Origin: Xenopus tropicalis
Lineage: Eukaryota > Chordata > Amphibia > Anura > Pipidae
DNA length: 64,000 nt
Direction: 5' to 3'
Assembly: GCF_000004195.4 (NCBI RefSeq)
Contig: NC_030677.2
Location: 102,142,829-102,206,828 of the forward strand
Below the pieces are notes generated by a model. That model saw nothing but the letters and a program-made list of their open reading frames with translations. It was not told the origin of the DNA and did no database searches. Both the position numbers and the translations under genes were made by a program. Of the stretch, positions 59,907-64,000 are shown piece after piece (the stretch's first letter is position 1; each line of letters opens with the position of its first letter).

Positions 59907-60623
59907 TGTCACGGTCGGCACCCTAAACCAGAACAGATGCCAAGTTCCCTTGTCTCGGCTCGGCTTCACCAGTATTGTGACCGCCTTTGGCTTCGGGAGG
60001 AGCCCTCAGCTACTCAGATGCCACCTGGACTTAACGAGGGGAACGAGGCAGGAGTTCTGGCAAGCAAAGGGGCACGACTGTAGATAAAGTCAGTTAGGCC
60101 GAAGATCACGGTACAAATAGGGTTAAACAAGGTCGTCGTCAGGCAGGCTAGGTCGGGGCGGGCAGCAATCAAGGATAGTCAGACAGGCAAGGGTCAAACC
60201 GGAATAATCAATACAGCAGGATGAGACGAAATCGTAATCGAAGTACAAGCCGAGGTCAGATATGGACAATCAGGATAGTCAGGAGCAAGCCGGGTCAAAA
60301 ACACAGGAAGGCAACAAGCAGGATACAGGAACAAAATACACAAGGCTCAGAAAGGCACCAGGAATCAAATCCTATCACGGGCAATGAGTAACAATAGAAA
60401 GGCCCTTTAAATATTTCAAATTTGGCGCCATTGCGCGCTGACGTCATGCGCCATGCGTCATGACGTCATCCGTCAGCGCGCCTGCGCCTTTAAATATGCG
60501 GAAGTGCGCGCGCGCGCACACTATGAAGGAGCAGGCATAGGGAGCAGACGGCGCGGCGGGCGTCCCCGCCGATGGCAGCGCGGCGGGCGTCCCCGCCGTG
60601 CCGGTAAGGCACTTCTCCTTACA
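59907..60623 (-). mobile_element. 3' LTR of the Gypsy element
   Basis: 717 bp, starting TGTAAGGAG and ending CCGTGACA on the - strand, so TG...CA bounded. It lies directly after a purine-rich tract on that strand (AGAGAGGGGGG, near 60628-60638). It holds two TGACGTCA palindromes and a TATTTAAAGG TATA-like box. The partner LTR and the second target duplication are outside the window, so the outer edge at 59907 is inferred from TG/CA and the polypurine tract. Confidence 0.82.
60439..60468 (-). promoter_or_regulatory. Paired CRE sites and nearby TATA-like box in the LTR
   Basis: Two perfect TGACGTCA palindromes lie at 60439-60446 and 60461-60468. On the - strand they are about 30 bp upstream of TATTTAAAGG (60404-60413). 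This is a plausible U3 promoter layout for CREB/ATF-responsive transcription; function is inferred. Confidence 0.6.
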
Positions 60624-63600
60624 TTACCCCCCTCTCTAGGGGGGGCCACTGGACCCCCAGGCTTCTCAGGAAACTTTAAATGGAATTGTTTCCTGAGGCG
60701 ATCAGCCTTGATGTCATCAACTGAGACCCAAGAGTTCTCCTCAGGCCCGAAGCCTCTCCACCTAGTAAGATATTGAAGTTTACCTCTCACACGGCGGGAG
60801 TCGAGGAACTCTTGGATCTCATACTCAGGCTGACCTTCAATCAACACCGGGGGAGGAACAGACTGATGGCGAGTGTTAGCAGCAGGTTTAAGGAGAGAAA
60901 CATGAAAAGTATTAGAAATTCTGAAATTAGGAGGTAACTGAAGACGGACAGAAGATGGGTTAATTATTGCAATGATGGGATATGGACCAATAAACCTGGG
61001 ACCCAGTTTGGGAGAGGGAATCTTTAACTTAATATTCCTGGTTGATAACCACACTAAATCCCCCACCTTGTATTGGGGAGCCTCCCTACGAGATTTGTCA
61101 GCAGCTTTTTTCTGGGCTAGGGAAGCTGCAGATAGTGAATCATGAACTAGCGACCAGACTTCAGAAAATCTTAAGACAGAGGAATTGGCAGAGGGTACAG
61201 GGGAATTAGAGCCAGAAAAAGAAAATGCTTTGGGGTGTAACCCATAAACGACAAAGAAAGGAGACCTCCCTGAGGAAGAATGGGTAGCATTATTGTATGC
61301 AAATTCTGCCCAGGGAAGCAGTTCAGACCATGTGGACTGGTTATCGGATACATAGCACCTGAGATACTGTTCAAGGGACTGGTTCACCCTTTCAGTTTGA
61401 CCGTTAGTTTGGGGGTGATAGGCAGAGGAAAAAGATAATTCCGTCCCAATCAAAGTACAGAAAGCACGCCAAAATTTAGAAACAAACTGAACCCCCCTGT
61501 CAGAAACAATATTTTCAGGAAATCCATGAAACTTGAAAATATGCATAATAAATAAATCAGCCAGGGTCTTAGCAGAAGGGAGATGTGGAAGAGGAATAAA
61601 ATGAGCCATTTTACTGAACCTATCAACCACCACCCAAATCACTGTTTTACCCTGAGAAGAGGGCAACTCTACAACAAAATCCATGGAAATGTGAGACCAT
61701 GGTTTCTCTGGGATGGGTAAGGGATTTAACAGACCTTGGGACCGATGATGAGATGACTTAGACCTTTGGCAGACTGAACAGGAACTGACAAAAGTTTTAA
61801 CATCCTGTTTGAAGGAGGGCCACCAAACATGTCGGGACAATAAACAAATGGTTTTTGCAATACCTGGATGACCCGCCACCCTAAAATCATGAGCCTCTCT
61901 TAATACTTGCTCCCTAAGTACTTCAGGAACAAACCATTTACCAGATGGGGTTTCAGCAGGAGCAGAGGACTGTAAAGGGGACAATAAGGAAGAGAGGTCA
62001 GACCTCAAGGTTGCAACAATTATTTCCCTGGGAATGATAGGAGTGCACTCACTAGAGTCGGAGGAAACTGAGTCGAAACTCCTAGAGAGTGCATCCGCCT
62101 TGGTATTCTTTGAACCGGGCTTAAAAGTTAAAGAAAAATTGAACCTTGAAAAGAATAAAGCCCACCTGGCTTGCCTTGGATTCAGGCGCTTAGCGGATTC
62201 AATATAAAGTAAATTCTTATGGTCGGTATAGACCGTAACTAGATGTTTAGCCCCCTCTAAAAGATGGCGCCATTCCTCGAAAGCCAATTTCACGGCCAGC
62301 AATTCCCGGTTCCCTATGTCGTAATTGATCTCTGCAGGTGAAAACTTTCTAGAGAAAAAGGCACAGGGATGCATCTTGTTGGTTATCGGGTGTCTTTGAG
62401 ACAGGACTGCCCCAGCTCCTACCTCAGAGGCATCTACCTCTACAATGAAAGGGAGAGCGGAATCGGGAGGTCTAAGGATAGGGGCAGAACTAAACTCTTT
62501 TTTGAGGGTTTCAAACGCTTGTACAGCCTCAGGAGGCCATATACTGGGATCAGCGCCCTTTTTAGTTAAATTCGTGATGGGAGCTACAATTAGAGAAAAA
62601 TTCTTAATAAATTGACGATAATAATTGGCAAAACCAAGAAACCTTTGTATGGCGCGTAACGAAAAGGGTTGGGCCCAATCTAGGACAGCTCTCACTTTAC
62701 CTGGATCCATCTCTAGACCCTTGCCGGAAATAATAAAACCCAAAAACTGAACAGTAGAAACTTCAAAGGTACATTTCTCTAGTTTTGCATACAGATTATT
62801 CTCCCTTAGCCTTTTTAAGACCTCACACACATGTTTACGATGTTCATTTAGATTAGAAGAGAAAATAAGAATATCGTCGAGGTAGACCACTACGAATACC
62901 CCCAGTAGGTCACGAAAGATGTCGTTGACAAATTCTTGAAAAACTGCGGGGGCGTTACAGAGCCCAAAGGGCATTACTAAATACTCGTAGTGGCCGTCCC
63001 TGGTGTTAAAAGCAGTTTTCCACTCATCCCCCTCTCTAATGCGGATGAGATTGTATGCACCTCTAAGATCAAGCTTGGTATAGATCTTGGCTGTTTTAAC
63101 CTGGTCAAATAACTCAGAAATTAGAGGGAGAGGGTAGCGATTTTTAATAGTGACTTTGTTTAAGCCCCTGTAATCTATACAAGGACGGAGACCCCCATCC
63201 TTCTTACCCACAAAGAAAAACCCAGCACCTGCAGGAGAATTAGAAGGCCGGATAAAACCTCTTTCGAGGTTTTCCTGGATATATTCCTTCATGGATTGGG
63301 ACTCAGGTAGGGAAAGAGGGTATGTACGACCACGAGGGGGAGAGGAACCTGGAACCAGATCAATGGGACAGTCATACTGTCTGTGTGGGGGTAAGGTCTC
63401 GGCCGCCTTTTTGGAAAAGACATCGGCATAAGCCGAATAGGCTGCAGGTAACCCCTCAAGTGAGGTGGCTGCTATAGTTGAGGGAATACAGATACCCCTA
63501 CAACAAGAACCCCATTGAGAAACCTCCCCAGTAACCCAATTAATCTGGGGGTTATGAACCTGGAGCCAGGGTAAACCCAAAATGAGTGGAGAAGAGGCAC

Positions 63601-63997
63601 CTTCAATAAGAAAAAGGACTATCTCTTCAACATGGAAATCGTTCACACATAAGGATAAAGATACAGTTTTCTTATTTACTACACCAGACCCTAAAGGTCT
63701 TTTGTCCACCGTTAATAACCTCATGGGAACACTGAGAGGGACTACAGGAATGCCATGTTTAGCAGCAAATCTGGCCTCAATAAAGTTACCCTCTGCCCCA
63801 GAGTCCACGAAAGCGGACAAGTTAACGGAGCCCGTAGGCCAGGACAGTTTGACCGGTAGCTGAACCTTGGAGGCAAATTGGGGAGAGGAAACGCCTGCAC
63901 CCAAATGAAGCTCCCCTTCTTCATTTAGGCTTGGGCGTTTCCCGGCCTCTTGGTACATTGTTTGAGAAAGTGACCCTTGTCCCCACAATATAAACAT
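60521..63997 (-). CDS. Ty3/Gypsy chromovirus pol polyprotein
   Basis: An uninterrupted 1158-codon frame on the - strand. Order by residue: retropepsin (catalytic DSG at 65-67), reverse transcriptase about 240-420 (YLDD at 372-375 in VVVYLDDILIF), RNase H (Asp522, Glu565, Asp592 in TDHKNL), integrase zinc domain (His703, His710, Cys740, Cys743), integrase core (Asp773, Asp833, Glu869; D35E spacing), GPY/F-like segment near 1000-1010, and a chromodomain about 1058-1108 (YEIQEFLDSRRVRGKLQYLTRW begins it). This architecture marks a chromovirus. The first Met is probably not a true start: the frame is most likely entered by -1 frameshift near residue 19. The last 33 residues are encoded inside the 3' LTR. 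The lack of stops suggests recent insertion. Confidence 0.95.
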   Translation of the reverse strand: MFILWGQGSLSQTMYQEAGKRPSLNEEGELHLGAGVSSPQFASKVQLPVKLSWPTGSVNLSAFVDSGAEGNFIEARFAAKHGIPVVPLSVPMRLLTVDKRPLGSGVVNKKTVSLSLCVNDFHVEEIVLFLIEGASSPLILGLPWLQVHNPQINWVTGEVSQWGSCCRGICIPSTIAATSLEGLPAAYSAYADVFSKKAAETLPPHRQYDCPIDLVPGSSPPRGRTYPLSLPESQSMKEYIQENLERGFIRPSNSPAGAGFFFVGKKDGGLRPCIDYRGLNKVTIKNRYPLPLISELFDQVKTAKIYTKLDLRGAYNLIRIREGDEWKTAFNTRDGHYEYLVMPFGLCNAPAVFQEFVNDIFRDLLGVFVVVYLDDILIFSSNLNEHRKHVCEVLKRLRENNLYAKLEKCTFEVSTVQFLGFIISGKGLEMDPGKVRAVLDWAQPFSLRAIQRFLGFANYYRQFIKNFSLIVAPITNLTKKGADPSIWPPEAVQAFETLKKEFSSAPILRPPDSALPFIVEVDASEVGAGAVLSQRHPITNKMHPCAFFSRKFSPAEINYDIGNRELLAVKLAFEEWRHLLEGAKHLVTVYTDHKNLLYIESAKRLNPRQARWALFFSRFNFSLTFKPGSKNTKADALSRSFDSVSSDSSECTPIIPREIIVATLRSDLSSLLSPLQSSAPAETPSGKWFVPEVLREQVLREAHDFRVAGHPGIAKTICLLSRHVWWPSFKQDVKTFVSSCSVCQRSKSSHHRSQGLLNPLPIPEKPWSHISMDFVVELPSSQGKTVIWVVVDRFSKMAHFIPLPHLPSAKTLADLFIMHIFKFHGFPENIVSDRGVQFVSKFWRAFCTLIGTELSFSSAYHPQTNGQTERVNQSLEQYLRCYVSDNQSTWSELLPWAEFAYNNATHSSSGRSPFFVVYGLHPKAFSFSGSNSPVPSANSSVLRFSEVWSLVHDSLSAASLAQKKAADKSRREAPQYKVGDLVWLSTRNIKLKIPSPKLGPRFIGPYPIIAIINPSSVRLQLPPNFRISNTFHVSLLKPAANTRHQSVPPPVLIEGQPEYEIQEFLDSRRVRGKLQYLTRWRGFGPEENSWVSVDDIKADRLRKQFHLKFPEKPGGPVAPPREGGNVRRSALPARRGRPPRCHRRGRPPRRLLPMPAPS

Positions 63998-64000
63998 AAC
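63925..64000 (-). CDS. Gypsy gag C-terminus with zinc knuckle (partial)
   Basis: On the - strand, in the frame +1 relative to pol, the last codons of gag read a CCHC knuckle (CLYCGDKGHFLKQC) and end at a stop at 63925-63927. The rest of gag, the primer-binding site and the 5' LTR lie beyond the window. The overlap with pol and the heptamer at 63937-63943 imply -1 frameshifting. Confidence 0.85.
   Translation of the reverse strand, partial: LCLYCGDKGHFLKQCTKRPGNAQA
63937..63943 (-). promoter_or_regulatory. -1 ribosomal frameshift heptamer GGGAAAC
   Basis: Read on the - strand in the gag frame as G GGA AAC, it fits the X XXY YYZ slippery pattern. It lies just upstream of the gag stop, inside the gag/pol overlap, and a -1 slip enters the pol frame. 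The downstream structure was not modelled. Confidence 0.75.

Noticed and set aside
60453..60776. Frame on the + strand across the LTR
   Set aside because: Shadow of the Gypsy pol end and LTR on the opposite strand.
1..64000. tRNA or rRNA genes, or a second host gene
   Set aside because: No B-box/A-box cloverleaf or rRNA-like stretch, and no second set of conserved exons seen by eye. A computational scan could still find a diverged one.

Overview
This is a vertebrate nuclear window, most likely from a Xenopus frog. The only host gene is a 12-coding-exon tyrosine kinase gene that reads clearly as ZAP70. The rest is AT-rich non-coding DNA packed with short inverted-repeat (MITE-like) elements, many ending in TTAA, including families that I recognise as typical of Xenopus (for example elements starting AGGGGCACATTTACTAA or ACAGGTATAGGACCCC). 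No prokaryotic features, CRISPR array, tRNA or rRNA gene was seen.

Layout. Bases 1-35,889 hold no coding exon I can support. They carry a composite insertion with a 16-bp target duplication (1082-2266), a nested pair of TTAA elements (7345-8215), a palindrome almost 1 kb long (11769-12738), a TTAA element nested in a hAT-like repeat (about 13950-14690), a diverged local duplication (17085-18035), a three-copy 109-bp tandem repeat (25342-25662) and dispersed elements. Bases 35,890-57,292 hold ZAP70 on the + strand: 12 coding exons, GT/AG junctions, consistent phases, predicted protein 609 aa. Its introns contain several nested transposons. The 3'UTR runs into a small inverted-repeat element that supplies the first AATAAA. 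Bases 58,200-59,880 hold more repeats and a decayed reverse transcriptase of Penelope-like type. Bases 59,907-64,000 hold the 3' part of a Ty3/Gypsy chromovirus on the - strand: end of gag, complete pol with chromodomain, polypurine tract and 3' LTR. Its pol is uninterrupted, so it looks young.

How it fits together. ZAP70 is the T-cell and NK-cell receptor-proximal kinase. Its tandem SH2 domains bind doubly phosphorylated ITAMs of the CD3/zeta chains, and its kinase domain phosphorylates adaptors such as LAT and SLP-76. All main catalytic and regulatory residues are present, so the gene appears functional. Its activation loop is partly SYK-like. The non-coding first exon and promoter were not identified. 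I found no undescribed biological system. The most unusual items are the nested and palindromic elements and the intact Gypsy element, with a GGGAAAC frameshift heptamer and two CRE palindromes in its LTR.
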